Below are positions 26,663 to 36,730 of a stretch of 64,000 bases of DNA, piece after piece. The notes below the pieces were generated by a model that saw only the letters and a program-made list of their open reading frames with translations, had not been told where the DNA came from and did no database searches. A program made the position numbers and the translations under genes. Source of the stretch: Bradyrhizobium elkanii WSM2783 (GTDB taxonomy: Bacteria > Pseudomonadota > Alphaproteobacteria > Rhizobiales > Xanthobacteraceae); assembly GCF_000472865.1 (NCBI RefSeq), contig NZ_AXAP01000007.1, forward strand, positions 788 to 64,787, in the 5' to 3' direction. The stretch's first letter is position 1, and each line of letters opens with the position of its first letter.

Positions 26663-29600
26663 ATGATCGCGTGGATCGTCGATTTTTCCGTTCGCCGGCG
26701 CTGGCTCGTTCTGCTGGTCACGCTTGCGGCCGCCGCATCCGGCTTCTGGTCGCTGACCAAATTGCCGATCGACGCCGTTCCAGACGTCACCAACGTTCAG
26801 GTCCAGGTCAATGCAGTCGCGCCGGCCCTAACCCCGGTCGAGATCGAGAAGCAAGTCACAGTGGCCCTGGAAACCGCGTTGGCCGGGACGCCGGGCTTGG
26901 AGTCAACCCGGTCGTTCTCGCGCAACGGCTTCGCGCAGATCACCGCCGTGTTCGCCGACCGCACCGACATCTATTTCGCCCGCCAGCAGGTCGCCGAACG
27001 TATCAACGAAGCAAGAAACAACCTTCCGCCCCGCGTCGATGTCCGGATGGGGCCAATCTCGACCGGCCTCGGCGAGATCTATTGGTGGGCCGTGGAGTAT
27101 GAAAAGCCCGGCGCGACCACACCGGTGCAGGACGGCAAGCCCGGCTGGCAGAGCGACGGCAGCTACCTCACGCCCGAAGGTGAGCGGCTGACAGACGATT
27201 TTCAGCGCACGGTCTATCTCCGCACGGTTCAGGATTGGATCATCCGTCCGCAGATGCGGACGGTTCCCGGCGTCGCTGGGGCGGATGCGATCGGTGGTTT
27301 CGTGAAACAGTTCCAGGTGCAGCCCGATCCGGTCCGGCTTGCAGCCTATGGGCTGTCATTCACCCAAGTGATCGACGCCATCGAAGCGAACAACATCAGC
27401 CGCGGCGCCAATTTCATCGAGCAGAACGGCGAAGGCGTCGTCGTCCGGGCCAGCGGGCGGGTGGAAAATCTCGATGATATCGGCAGGATCGTGGTGACGA
27501 CCCGGGGCGGCGTGCCGGTCCGCGTCTCCGATCTTGCCGACGTCGCAATCGGGAAGGAGCTGCGCACCGGCAGCGCCAGCGTCGACGGCCGCGAGGTGGT
27601 GCTCGGCACCGCGCTGATGCTGATCGGCGGCAACAGCCGCACGGTGGCCGCCGCGGCTGACCGCAAGATCAAGGAGATCAGCCGGACGCTGCGCCCCGGC
27701 ATTCATGCCCGGACAGTGCTCAATCGAACCCAACTGGTCGACGCCACGATCGCGACCGTCGCAACCAACCTGGCTGAAGGCGCGCTGCTCGTGATCGCCG
27801 TGCTGTTCCTGATGCTCGGCAATTTCCGCGCGGCACTGATTACGGCCTGCGTGATTCCACTGACGATGCTGTTGACCGCCACCGGCATGCTGCAGGGGCG
27901 GCTCAGCGCTAACCTGATGAGCCTCGGCGCGCTGGATTTCGGCCTGATCGTCGATGGCGCCGTCATCATCGCGGAGAACAGCCTGCGGCATCTCGCGGAA
28001 CGACAGCGCGAGCTTGGGCGCGGCCTGTCACGGCCTGAGCGGCTCGAAACGGTCACGGCGTCCGCAACCGAGATGATCCGCCCCACGGTCTACGGCCAGC
28101 TCATCATCATCCTGGTCTACGTTCCGCTTCTCACCTTCACCGGCGTCGAAGGCAAGACGTTCGAGCCAATGGCGCTCACCGTCATGATCGCGCTGGTGGC
28201 GGCATTCGTGCTGTCGCTGACCTTCGTGCCGGCGGCGATCGCGATCGCGATCTCAAAGCCGGTGCGCGAGCAGGAGAACATCATTATCCGCGCGCTGAAA
28301 TCCATCTACGCGCCGCTGCTCTCCCGTACTGCCCGCGCGCCGCTGCCGGTGATTGGGCTGGCGTTGCTCCTGATCCTCGGGGCGGGCGCGCTGTTCAGCC
28401 GGCTCGGGCAGGAATTCACACCGACGTTGGACGAAAAGAACATCGTGATGGAGGTCAAGCGCGTGCCCAGCACCTCGCTGGCGCAGGCGCAGGCGATGCA
28501 GCTCCTGATCGAGCAGTCGGTTGGCAAGTTCCCGCAAGTCGCTTTCGTGTTTTCACGAACCGGGACGCCGGACCTCGCCGCCGATCCGATGCCGCCAAGC
28601 GCCTCCGACACCTACATCATCGTCAAGCCGCAGAGCGAGTGGCCGGACCCGTCGATGTCCAAGGACGATCTCATCAAGGAGATCGAAGCCGAGGCGAGCA
28701 AATTGCCGGGCAACAAGCTCGGCTTCTCGCAGCCGATCGAGATGCGCTTCAACGAATTGATCGCCGGCGTGCGCGAGGATCTGGCCGTCAAGGTCTTCGG
28801 CGACGATTTTGCCGAAATGCAGCGGACGGCCGAAAGCATTGCCGCCGTCCTGCGCCGCATCGAGGGTGCTCAAAACGTCAAGGTCGAGGAGACGACCGGC
28901 CTGCCGTTCCTGGAGATCAGGATCGACAAGGCCGAGATCGCGCGCCGCGGACTCAACCTCGCCACCGTTCAGGACCTGATCGGAACCGCCATTGGCGGCC
29001 GGGTCGCCGGCCTCGTGTTCGAGGGGGACCGCCGCTTCCAGATCGTGGTTCGCCTGAACGATGCGTTGCGCTCCGATATCTCCGCGCTGGAAAATCTGCC
29101 GGTGCCGCTGCCGCACGCCAACCCCAATGCACCCGCGGCGTCCATCCCCTTGCGTACGCTCGCCTCGTTCGAATCGACCGACGGCGCCAACCAGATCAGC
29201 CGGGAAAACGGCAAGCGGCGCGTGGTTGCGACCGCCGAAGTGCGCGGGCGGGATATCGGCTCGCTTGTCGCCGAGGCGCAGGCCAAGGTCGCCGAGCAGG
29301 TCAAGCTCGCACCGGGCACCTATCTGACCTGGGGTGGACAGTTCGAGAACTTCTCGGTTGCCCGCCAACGCCTCTTGTTCGTCGTGCCGGGCTGCTTTGC
29401 GATGATCTTCCTGCTGCTGCTCGGTGCGCTTGGATCGGCGCGCGATGCGGTGCTTGTTTTCAGCGCCGTGCCTCTTGCGTTGACCGGTGGCATCGCCGCG
29501 CTGTGGCTCCGCGGCATGCCATTCTCGATCTCGGCCGCTGTCGGTTTCATTGCGCTGTCCGGCGTTGCCGTCTTGAACGGGCTCGTGATGCTGAGCCAGA

Positions 29601-29902
29601 TCCGCAAGTTGATCGGCGACGGTGTGGATACGCGGACTGCGATTCAGGATGGTGCATTGACCCGCTTCCGGCCGGTCATCATGACCGCTCTCGTTGCGTC
29701 GCTTGGTTTCGTGCCGATGGCGCTGGCCTCCGGCACGGGTGCGGAAGTGCAGCGGCCGCTCGCCACCGTCGTGATCGGGGGGCTGCTCACGGCGACGCTG
29801 CTGACGTTACTGGTCCTGCCAGCCCTGTATGCCTATTTCGCGCCGCGGCGCTCGCAACCGGAGACAGAACAGCATTTCGTGCCGAGACGGGCAGCGGAAT
29901 AG
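26663..29902 (+). CDS. CzcA-type heavy-metal RND efflux pump
   Basis: A 1079-residue proton-driven exporter of divalent cations with 12 membrane helices and two large periplasmic loops. MIAWIVDFSVRRRWLVLLVT is the usual opening, and LPIDAVPDVTNVQVQVNA is the first-loop signature. TM4 carries GALDFGLIVDGAVIIAEN with D425, D431 and E438, the proton/metal pathway residues of the HME1/2 groups (Co, Zn, Cd, Ni) rather than the copper/silver group. Length is normal. Co-transcribed with the adaptor upstream and the MFS exporter 6 bp downstream. Confidence 0.9.
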   Translation: MIAWIVDFSVRRRWLVLLVTLAAAASGFWSLTKLPIDAVPDVTNVQVQVNAVAPALTPVEIEKQVTVALETALAGTPGLESTRSFSRNGFAQITAVFADRTDIYFARQQVAERINEARNNLPPRVDVRMGPISTGLGEIYWWAVEYEKPGATTPVQDGKPGWQSDGSYLTPEGERLTDDFQRTVYLRTVQDWIIRPQMRTVPGVAGADAIGGFVKQFQVQPDPVRLAAYGLSFTQVIDAIEANNISRGANFIEQNGEGVVVRASGRVENLDDIGRIVVTTRGGVPVRVSDLADVAIGKELRTGSASVDGREVVLGTALMLIGGNSRTVAAAADRKIKEISRTLRPGIHARTVLNRTQLVDATIATVATNLAEGALLVIAVLFLMLGNFRAALITACVIPLTMLLTATGMLQGRLSANLMSLGALDFGLIVDGAVIIAENSLRHLAERQRELGRGLSRPERLETVTASATEMIRPTVYGQLIIILVYVPLLTFTGVEGKTFEPMALTVMIALVAAFVLSLTFVPAAIAIAISKPVREQENIIIRALKSIYAPLLSRTARAPLPVIGLALLLILGAGALFSRLGQEFTPTLDEKNIVMEVKRVPSTSLAQAQAMQLLIEQSVGKFPQVAFVFSRTGTPDLAADPMPPSASDTYIIVKPQSEWPDPSMSKDDLIKEIEAEASKLPGNKLGFSQPIEMRFNELIAGVREDLAVKVFGDDFAEMQRTAESIAAVLRRIEGAQNVKVEETTGLPFLEIRIDKAEIARRGLNLATVQDLIGTAIGGRVAGLVFEGDRRFQIVVRLNDALRSDISALENLPVPLPHANPNAPAASIPLRTLASFESTDGANQISRENGKRRVVATAEVRGRDIGSLVAEAQAKVAEQVKLAPGTYLTWGGQFENFSVARQRLLFVVPGCFAMIFLLLLGALGSARDAVLVFSAVPLALTGGIAALWLRGMPFSISAAVGFIALSGVAVLNGLVMLSQIRKLIGDGVDTRTAIQDGALTRFRPVIMTALVASLGFVPMALASGTGAEVQRPLATVVIGGLLTATLLTLLVLPALYAYFAPRRSQPETEQHFVPRRAAE

Positions 29903-29908
29903 CCTGCC

Positions 29909-31243
29909 ATGCTGTCCGTCCTCGCCAACCGGACCTACCGCCATCTGTTCGGCGCGCAGGTCATCGCCCTGATCGGCACCGGCCTGATGACGGTGGCGCT
30001 CGGACTCTTGGCCTTCAAGATTGCCGGCGACAAGGCGGGCGCGGTGCTGGGAACCGCGCTTGCGATCAAGATGATCGCCTATGTCGGGATCGCGCCGATC
30101 GCGGGAAGCCTCGCCGGCTATGTGCCGCGTCGGCTGTTTTTGGTCGCCATGGACCTGCTGCGGGCTTCGGTCGCGGTCGCGCTGCCGTTCGTCACCGAGG
30201 TCTGGCAGGTCTACGTGCTGATCTTCCTGCTGCAATCCGCATCCGCGGCCTTCACCCCGACCTTCCAGGCAACCATTCCGGACGTGCTGCCGGCGGAGCG
30301 CGACTACACGCGCGCCCTGTCCCTTTCGCGCCTGGCCTATGACCTCGAAAACCTGCTCAGCCCGACGCTGGCGGCGGCGCTGCTGACCGTCATCTCGTTC
30401 AACAATCTATTTGCCGGCACGGTGATCGGCTTCCTGTGTTCCGCGCTGTTGGTGATGTCCGTGCGGCTGCCTTCGACGGCAGCCAAGGCTGAAGCGGGCC
30501 AGTCGTTCTACGAAAAGACCACGAAAGGCGTCCGGATCTACCTGGCGACGCCGCGCCTGCGCGGGCTGCTCGCGCTGAACCTGTCGGTTGCCGCGGCGGG
30601 CGCCATGGTCATCGTCAATACCGTGGTGTTGGTCCGCGCGGTGCTGGGGCGGCCCGACAACGATGTCGCCATCGCGCTCGCCTGTTTTGGCGGCGGCTCG
30701 ATGCTGGCGGCGCTGTTGCTGCCGAGGGTGCTCGACCGGTGGCCGGATCGCGCGGTGATGCTTTCCGCCGCCGCCCTGCTGACCGTTCTGCTGCTGGGGC
30801 TGATGGCTGTTCTCCGTACCGGGCACGATCAGATCTGGCCGGTCCTGCTCGCGGCATGGACATTGATGGGAGTTGGCTACAGCGCGGTTCAGACCCCGAC
30901 CGGACGGTTGTTGAGACGCTCGGCGCAGCCGTCCGACCGTCCTGCGGTGTTCGCGGCGCAGTTTGCCCTGTCGCATGCCTGTTGGCTGTTGAGCTATCCC
31001 ATCGCCGGCTGGCTCGGGAATTCGGCTGGCCTGTCCATCACGGCCCTTGTGCTCGCGGCGATCACGCTCGCCGGCGTGGTCGCCGCGCGGATGCTGTGGC
31101 CGGCCGACGACCCGGAAGTGGTCGAGCACGATCATCCCGGCCTGGCGCCCGACGATCCCCATTTGCAGGGTGCGCCCATGAAACGCCATGCTCATGTGTT
31201 CGTCATCGATGAGCATCACCGGCGCTGGCCCAACGATGCCTAA
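29909..31243 (+). CDS. nreB: NreB-like MFS nickel exporter
   Basis: A 444-residue major-facilitator protein with 12 predicted helices. The opening LSVLANRTYRHLFGAQVIALIGTGLM is typical of the NreB/NcrC group. The tail is rich in His and Asp (VEHDHPGLAPDDPHL, MKRHAHVFVIDEHHRRW), a feature linked to nickel binding in NreB. Position 6 bp after the CzcA-type pump and before an RcnA-like exporter supports nickel or cobalt export. The precise metal is inference. Confidence 0.8.
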   Translation: MLSVLANRTYRHLFGAQVIALIGTGLMTVALGLLAFKIAGDKAGAVLGTALAIKMIAYVGIAPIAGSLAGYVPRRLFLVAMDLLRASVAVALPFVTEVWQVYVLIFLLQSASAAFTPTFQATIPDVLPAERDYTRALSLSRLAYDLENLLSPTLAAALLTVISFNNLFAGTVIGFLCSALLVMSVRLPSTAAKAEAGQSFYEKTTKGVRIYLATPRLRGLLALNLSVAAAGAMVIVNTVVLVRAVLGRPDNDVAIALACFGGGSMLAALLLPRVLDRWPDRAVMLSAAALLTVLLLGLMAVLRTGHDQIWPVLLAAWTLMGVGYSAVQTPTGRLLRRSAQPSDRPAVFAAQFALSHACWLLSYPIAGWLGNSAGLSITALVLAAITLAGVVAARMLWPADDPEVVEHDHPGLAPDDPHLQGAPMKRHAHVFVIDEHHRRWPNDA

Positions 31244-31267
31244 GCAAATCCAAGGCGGGCGGGTTCA

Positions 31268-31990
31268 TTGATCGCGGGGTTCGATTCGATCTTCGAGGCG
31301 CAGCGCGCGCTCTATACGAACGCAGCGCAGGCGCTGAATGCGCTGCAGGCGAGCGGAGCCGGTGCGCTGCCGTCACTGGCCGCAGCGGCTTTTGCCTTTG
31401 GCATGTTGCACGCCCTGCTGCCCGGCCACGGCAAATCGGTGCTCGCCTCCTATTATGCGGCAGATGGCCGCTGGCGAGGCGCCCTAGGCTCAAGCCTGCT
31501 GCTGATCCTTACACATGTCGGCTCCGCCGTCGTCCTGGTGCTGTCCGGCTATGCCGTCCTCAAGCACACGATTGGCGGCGCCGGTCGTGCGCCGGCCCTG
31601 GAACAGGCAAGCCAAATCCTGATCGTGTTGATCGGACTCTGGCTCTTGTGGCGCGCGTTTCGTCCCGAACCTCATCGCCATGACCGCTCCGCGCCGCTGC
31701 TTGCGATAGCAACCGGCCTCATTCCATGCCCGCTCACCACCTTCATCATGACCTATGCGGCAGCCCATGGTGCGGTCAAATGGGGCTTGCTGCTATCGGC
31801 CATTTTCGCTGCCGGCATGACCCTCACGGTTGCGCTCTTTCCATTGGCGGCGGTGTTCGCTCGGACATGGCTTCTGCGCCTCGTTGAGCGCACGGAGACG
31901 ATCCGTAGCTGTGCAGCATCGGCACTGGAAGCCTTCGCGGCCATCGCGGTGATCGTACTTGGAGCCTGGCCCTTAATGTCGAACTGGTGA
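31268..31990 (+). CDS. RcnA/NicO-type nickel-cobalt exporter
   Basis: The 240-residue inner-membrane protein has the family motifs AFGMLHALLPGHGKSVLASY (helix II) and ATGLIPCPLTTF. It has about six membrane helices. It starts at a TTG (31268) behind GGCGGGCGGG, 24 bp after the MFS gene. It expels Ni2+ or Co2+ from the cytoplasm. It lacks the long His-rich loop of E. coli RcnA; a short PEPHRHD remains. Last gene of the metal operon. Confidence 0.8.
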   Translation: MIAGFDSIFEAQRALYTNAAQALNALQASGAGALPSLAAAAFAFGMLHALLPGHGKSVLASYYAADGRWRGALGSSLLLILTHVGSAVVLVLSGYAVLKHTIGGAGRAPALEQASQILIVLIGLWLLWRAFRPEPHRHDRSAPLLAIATGLIPCPLTTFIMTYAAAHGAVKWGLLLSAIFAAGMTLTVALFPLAAVFARTWLLRLVERTETIRSCAASALEAFAAIAVIVLGAWPLMSNW

Positions 31991-32186
31991 GCTTCGGCTC
32001 TCCCATGAAGCGACATCCTAAAGAACCGCACATAATCCTCTATCGGCAATGCCAATCACGCGCAACGTCCAAAGCCTGGCGGAATTGGTTCCCGGAATTT
32101 CCGCCCGAGCACGGGGTTCATTGGATATCCGAAGCGGATAGGCAACACGAGGGACAACAACCGGCGAGAAACTCGAGAGGCAGAAG

Positions 32187-32618
32187 ATGAAAATGATCCG
32201 CCGTGAAATGCTTTACCTCGCTGGAGCGGCAGCAGCGCTTCCATACATGCCAACGATCGCCTGGGCACAGACGCAGACAGCGCCCAAGCTCACCCAGATA
32301 CTCCGAAAAGACCTCGAAAGTCAGGGCGAAACCGTCCAGGAGACGATCGTCAGTGTCGTCGACTTCGCACCCGGCACGGCTGCTCCCTGGCACAAGCATC
32401 CCGGTGCGCAGGAGTTACTTCATGTGTTCGAAGGAAGCCTTGTCGTGGAAGTCGAAGGAGCAGCCGCGACTCGGCTCAATGCCGGAGAAGCAGGAATCAT
32501 CGCAGCCGATCTCGTCCATCTCGCCCGCAATGAAAGTACCAGCGCAAGCGTCAAGGCATTGGTCGTGCATAGCAGAGCGGCCAGGGACAAGCCGCTGATT
32601 GTCGTCGTGAGAAACTGA
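32187..32618 (+). CDS. exported cupin protein
   Basis: A 143-residue product with a Tat-like signal (MKMIRREMLYLAGAAAAL, cleavage near AWAQ). A single cupin barrel follows: APWHKHPGAQELLHVFEGSL is the metal-binding motif (two His, one Glu), and AGIIAADLVHLARN the second motif. It is probably a periplasmic small-molecule-binding or dioxygenase-like protein. GAGGCAGAAG precedes the ATG. A 196-bp gap separates it from the metal operon. Substrate unknown. Confidence 0.7.
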   Translation: MKMIRREMLYLAGAAAALPYMPTIAWAQTQTAPKLTQILRKDLESQGETVQETIVSVVDFAPGTAAPWHKHPGAQELLHVFEGSLVVEVEGAAATRLNAGEAGIIAADLVHLARNESTSASVKALVVHSRAARDKPLIVVVRN

Positions 32619-32760
32619 AGCGACGCTGGGAAGGCGATAGGGCAATCGCACAATTCAAGGACCGCTTTGGAGGTCCGCACCACGCTTCGACACATGGCGG
32701 TTAGGCTTTTCACGCATCCGTTGCTACAACTGCACGCATCATCTGACCCTCAAGCGAGAT

Positions 32761-33183
32761 ATGGTCATGATTGCGAGAAGTCTAGTTGGCGCGTTATTTC
32801 TTCTTGCTAGTTTCGCCCATGCACGTGCCTAGGATTCATTGAGAATCGCTGGCACTCAGCATAGCCCTGGAACTGGCGCAAGCCGCGCTCGCAGACTACA
32901 AAAGGCGCGACTATCAGGTGGCGGTCGCGGTCGTCGACCGCTCGGCGTCGTCCAGGTGGTGCTGAGTCGTCGTTGTGCGGGACCTCACATGCCGCCAACG
33001 CTTCAGCCAAAGGTCTGGACGGCGGCGACCTTCCGCAGCAGCACGAGCGATTTTTTCGCTATCAGTCAGCGCGGAATGATGCCACCCGAACTTAGTGCCG
33101 AAGGCGCGACCCTGCCAATCAATATCCTAACACGAGGCTTCACAATTGCCGACATAGGCTCCAGACGCAGCATTCCAAGGTAA
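32761..33183 (+). pseudogene. GlcG/HbpS (DUF336) family pseudogene
   Basis: From ATG 32761 a signal peptide reads MIARSLVGALFLLASFAHARA and is then stopped by TAG, most simply a mutated CAG codon. Further on, other frames read ALELAQAALADYKRRDYQVAVAVVDR, then VVQVVLSRRCAGPHMPPTL and VWTAATFRSSTSD, the conserved parts of GlcG/HbpS-type haem-binding proteins. One nonsense and at least two frameshifts make it dead. Confidence 0.65.
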
Positions 33184-33478
33184 CGTACGGCTACAATTTC
33201 TCGTCAATTGGATTTCCAGAAACGTAAAAGTAAATTTAGTTGAGAAGATCACGTTGGATTGCAATGTTTGATCTCACGTCGGGGCCTGCAGACCCCCGGC
33301 ATCCAAGACGGTTCTCCGTCCAAGTTCTGCTCACTGCTCGAGGTCGTGTGACCTCGTGCGCTGGGCGTTTGGACCGAAACATGAGCTGCATTTCTCCAAA
33401 ATGTCCCAGTAGCGTTTGTTGCTGCCGTCGAGCCGCGTTGGGTCGCTCGGACGCGGCAGAACCGGCTGAGGCGGCACG
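33184..33478. other. intergenic stretch before second RND operon
   Basis: About 295 bp without a supported gene; expected to hold the promoter of the RND pair. No outer-membrane channel gene is present. Confidence 0.4.
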
Positions 33479-36400
33479 ATGAACTTGGTGTCCTTGGCGC
33501 TGCGACGGCCGATCTCGCTTCTGGTGATGGTTATAGCCGTCGCATGGGTGGGCTTTCTGGCGCTCGATCGCATGCCGCGCGACATCTTCCCGGATCTCGG
33601 GGTGCCCGTTCTGTACGTCGCCCAACCCTACGGGGGAATGGACCCCGCCCAGATGGAAGGATTCATCGTCAACTATTATGAGTACCACTTCCTCTACATT
33701 ACAGGCATCGAACATGTCGAAAGCAAATCGATCCAGGGCGTAGGGCTGATCAAGCTTCAATTCCATCCTGGGACCGACATGGCGCAAGCTACGGCGGAGA
33801 CGGTCGCCTACGTCGATCGCGCTCGCGCGTTCATGCCTGCGGGGACAGTGCCGCCATTTGTGATGCGGTTCGACAGTGGTAGCGTTCCGGTCGGCGATCT
33901 CGTCTTCACTAGCAAGACGAAAACCGTCGCCGAACTTCAGGATGCGGCGCTCTTCAAGGTGCGCCCATTGTTCGCGACCTTGCCAGGCGTGTCGGCGCCG
34001 CCGCCGTTCGGGTCGAGCCAACGGACCATCCTGGTTCATTTGGATCCCGACAAGCTGCGATCCTATAACATGTCGCCGGACGAGGTGGTGCAGGCATTGG
34101 CCGCCGGCAACACGATCAGTCCATCTGGCAATGTCCGCATCGGCGATCTCATGCCGATGGTGCCCCTCAACTCTGTTGTCGGAGATTTCAAGGGGCTGAG
34201 TAACATTCCCATCCGCTCGCACGGAACACAGACCGTGTTCATACGTGATGTCGGAACGGTCGAAGACGGCGCCGACATTCAGACCGGCTACGCACTCGTC
34301 AATGGGCGCCGCACCGTCTATATCCCCGTCACCAAACGCGCGGACGCTTCGACCCTTGCGGTCGTCCAGGCCGTCAAGGCCAACTTGCCCCGCTTCCAAT
34401 CCGTACTGCCAGACGACGTTCAGGTAAGTTACCAGTTCGATCAATCCCCATACGTGGCTCGCGCGATCCAGGGCCTATTCGTTGAAGGAGCGCTCGGTGC
34501 GATCCTAACGGGTCTCATGGTGCTGCTTTTCCTGCGGGACTGGCGCAGTTCGCTCGTCGTCGTCCTGAATATTCCGCTGGCAATCCTGGCGTCGGTAATC
34601 GCGCTTTGGGTATCGCGTCAGACGATCAACATCATGACGCTGGGTGGGTTGGCATTGGCTGTCGGCATCCTGGTCGACGAAGCGACCGTCACCATCGAGA
34701 ACATTCACACGCGTCTCGGTGATGGCCATAGCCTAGCCCGCGCCGCAAGCCTGGCCACGGCCGAAACCACGCTGCCTCGCTTCGTGGCCATGCTCTGCAT
34801 TCTGGCGGTGTTCATTCCAGCCTTCTTCATGACCGGCGCAGCACACAATCTTTTTGTGCCGCTCGCCTTGGCGGTGGGCTTCGCGATGGTGGGGTCGTAT
34901 CTGCTTTCGAGCACGTTTGTGCCGGTACTATCGGTCTGGATGCTGCGCAATCCGGACACGCAACACAAATCACAAGAGAGCGTTTTTGATCGATGCCGCG
35001 CCAGATACGATCGGCTTACGCGCACGATCATGAAGCACCGACGCATTACCGTGCTTTCTTACCTGGTTGCGACCGGTGCCATCATTCTCGTGGTCGGCAG
35101 CTCGCTCGGCACAGAGATATTTCCGACCGTGGATACCGGCCAGATGCAATTGCATCTTAGGGCTCCGGCGGGAACTCGGATCGAGCGTACTGAGCAGATT
35201 GCGCTGCGAACACTCGATATCATCAAGCGCGAGGTGGGGCCTGACAATGTGGACATTAGTCTTGGCTTTGTCGGAACGCAGCCGCCCAACTACCCGATCA
35301 ATACCATCTATCTCTGGAGTTCCGGGTCCGAGGAAGCCGTGCTGCAGGTGCAACTAAAGCGTGGCGCCGGAATCCGCATGGAGGATTTGAAGGAGCGGCT
35401 GCGCAAGAAGTTGCCGCAGGAACTGGCCGGTGTACGCTTCTCGTTCGAGCCAAGCGACATCGTCAGCCGGGTGATGAGCTTCGGCGCGCCAACCCCGATC
35501 GAAGTCGCTGTGAGCGGGCCGAGCTTCGCCAACAGCCGCCAATATGCCGATAAGCTGCGAGCGAGGCTGGGACAGGTGCCGACGCTGCGAGATCTGGAAT
35601 TCGAGCAGGAACTTGATTACCCGACGGTTGCTGTCGCCGTCGACCGCGAGCGAGCGGGCGTTCTGGGAGTAACGACGGACGACGTGGCGAAATCGATCGT
35701 CGCGGGTACCTCATCCAGTCGCTACACCTCGGCCAATTATTGGGCCGATCCAAAGAGCGGTATTGGATATCAGGTGCAAGTCGAGATCCCCGAGCGCCGG
35801 ATGAATTCGCTGGAAGAGGTGAAGAACCTGCCAATCGCTCGCCGGTCGGGCCAACAGATCGACCTTCGCAATCTTGCTCACGTTACGGATAGCACAGCGC
35901 TCGGCGAATATGACCGCTACAACATGCAACGGATGCTGACGCTTAGCGCGAACATCTATGGTGAGGATCTAGGACGTGTAGCAAGCCATGTGCAGCAGGC
36001 GATCAGCGATGTAGGAAAGCCGCCAAATGGGGTGAGTGTGACGTTGCGCGGGGCGATCCAGCCGATGGCGGAGATGTTCGGCGGCCTCCGTCTGGGACTT
36101 TTGACAGCGGTGGGCGTCATCCTTCTGGTGCTGGCCGCCAACTTCCAGTCGTTCCGGCTTTCCCTGGCAGTGGGATTGACGATTCCCGGCGTAGTGGCGG
36201 GAGTTGTAGTCATGCTTTGGTTGACCCAGACCACGCTCAACATTCAATCGTTCATGGGCACGATCATGGCGATCGGTGTCGCCGTGGCAAACGCCATCCT
36301 GCTTGTAACCTTCGCAGAGCGCAGCCGCGCTGAAGGCCGCGAGCCGTGGGAGGCAGCGATCGAAGGCGCACGAAGCCGCCTGCGTCCGATCTTGATGACG

Positions 36401-36694
36401 AGTTTCGCGATGCTGGCGGGAATGTTGCCGATGGCACTCGGACTAGGCGAAACCGGAGAGCAAAGCGCACCCCTTGGGCGGGCGGTGATCGGCGGTCTGC
36501 TCGGCGCAACCTGCGTTACCCTCATCATATTGCCCGCGATCATAGCCATACTCCAGTCGCGACATACGCCGATTTCCGCGTCGCTGGATCCTGACGACCC
36601 GCATTGCCGCCATTTTGAGCCGGAGTCGCAGCTCGGGGCTGTGCGGTATGCTGGCGACCGAACAGCGAAGTCCCGCGAGCTGGCGGCGGAATAA
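33479..36694 (+). CDS. RND efflux permease (HAE1/AcrB-like)
   Basis: A 1071-residue inner-membrane pump: [20 protein letters not shown] opening, [17 protein letters not shown] first-loop motif, and TM4 as [17 protein letters not shown]. AcrB has Asp-Asp at the proton site (D407/D408); here it is Asp-Glu, a conservative change seen in some divergent family members. It exports organic compounds or drugs rather than metals, judging from this motif. A GAGG site precedes ATG 33479. The adaptor gene follows after 36 bp, so the order is permease first, adaptor second, the reverse of the czc-type operon upstream. Confidence 0.85.
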   Translation: MNLVSLALRRPISLLVMVIAVAWVGFLALDRMPRDIFPDLGVPVLYVAQPYGGMDPAQMEGFIVNYYEYHFLYITGIEHVESKSIQGVGLIKLQFHPGTDMAQATAETVAYVDRARAFMPAGTVPPFVMRFDSGSVPVGDLVFTSKTKTVAELQDAALFKVRPLFATLPGVSAPPPFGSSQRTILVHLDPDKLRSYNMSPDEVVQALAAGNTISPSGNVRIGDLMPMVPLNSVVGDFKGLSNIPIRSHGTQTVFIRDVGTVEDGADIQTGYALVNGRRTVYIPVTKRADASTLAVVQAVKANLPRFQSVLPDDVQVSYQFDQSPYVARAIQGLFVEGALGAILTGLMVLLFLRDWRSSLVVVLNIPLAILASVIALWVSRQTINIMTLGGLALAVGILVDEATVTIENIHTRLGDGHSLARAASLATAETTLPRFVAMLCILAVFIPAFFMTGAAHNLFVPLALAVGFAMVGSYLLSSTFVPVLSVWMLRNPDTQHKSQESVFDRCRARYDRLTRTIMKHRRITVLSYLVATGAIILVVGSSLGTEIFPTVDTGQMQLHLRAPAGTRIERTEQIALRTLDIIKREVGPDNVDISLGFVGTQPPNYPINTIYLWSSGSEEAVLQVQLKRGAGIRMEDLKERLRKKLPQELAGVRFSFEPSDIVSRVMSFGAPTPIEVAVSGPSFANSRQYADKLRARLGQVPTLRDLEFEQELDYPTVAVAVDRERAGVLGVTTDDVAKSIVAGTSSSRYTSANYWADPKSGIGYQVQVEIPERRMNSLEEVKNLPIARRSGQQIDLRNLAHVTDSTALGEYDRYNMQRMLTLSANIYGEDLGRVASHVQQAISDVGKPPNGVSVTLRGAIQPMAEMFGGLRLGLLTAVGVILLVLAANFQSFRLSLAVGLTIPGVVAGVVVMLWLTQTTLNIQSFMGTIMAIGVAVANAILLVTFAERSRAEGREPWEAAIEGARSRLRPILMTSFAMLAGMLPMALGLGETGEQSAPLGRAVIGGLLGATCVTLIILPAIIAILQSRHTPISASLDPDDPHCRHFEPESQLGAVRYAGDRTAKSRELAAE

Positions 36695-36730
36695 GCGAAC
36701 GACCAGAATGGATCCTAGAGGTGACGTACT

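Noticed and set aside
28639..30342. A 567-codon plus-strand frame
   Set aside because: It overlaps the CzcA-type and NreB-like genes in another frame; the product is Arg/Gly/Pro-rich, a typical high-GC shadow.
30407..31219. A 270-codon minus-strand frame
   Set aside because: Antisense to the NreB-like gene; His/Gln/Arg-rich product without motifs.
33236..34444. A 402-codon minus-strand frame
   Set aside because: Antisense to the RND permease, which has the full family signature on the plus strand.
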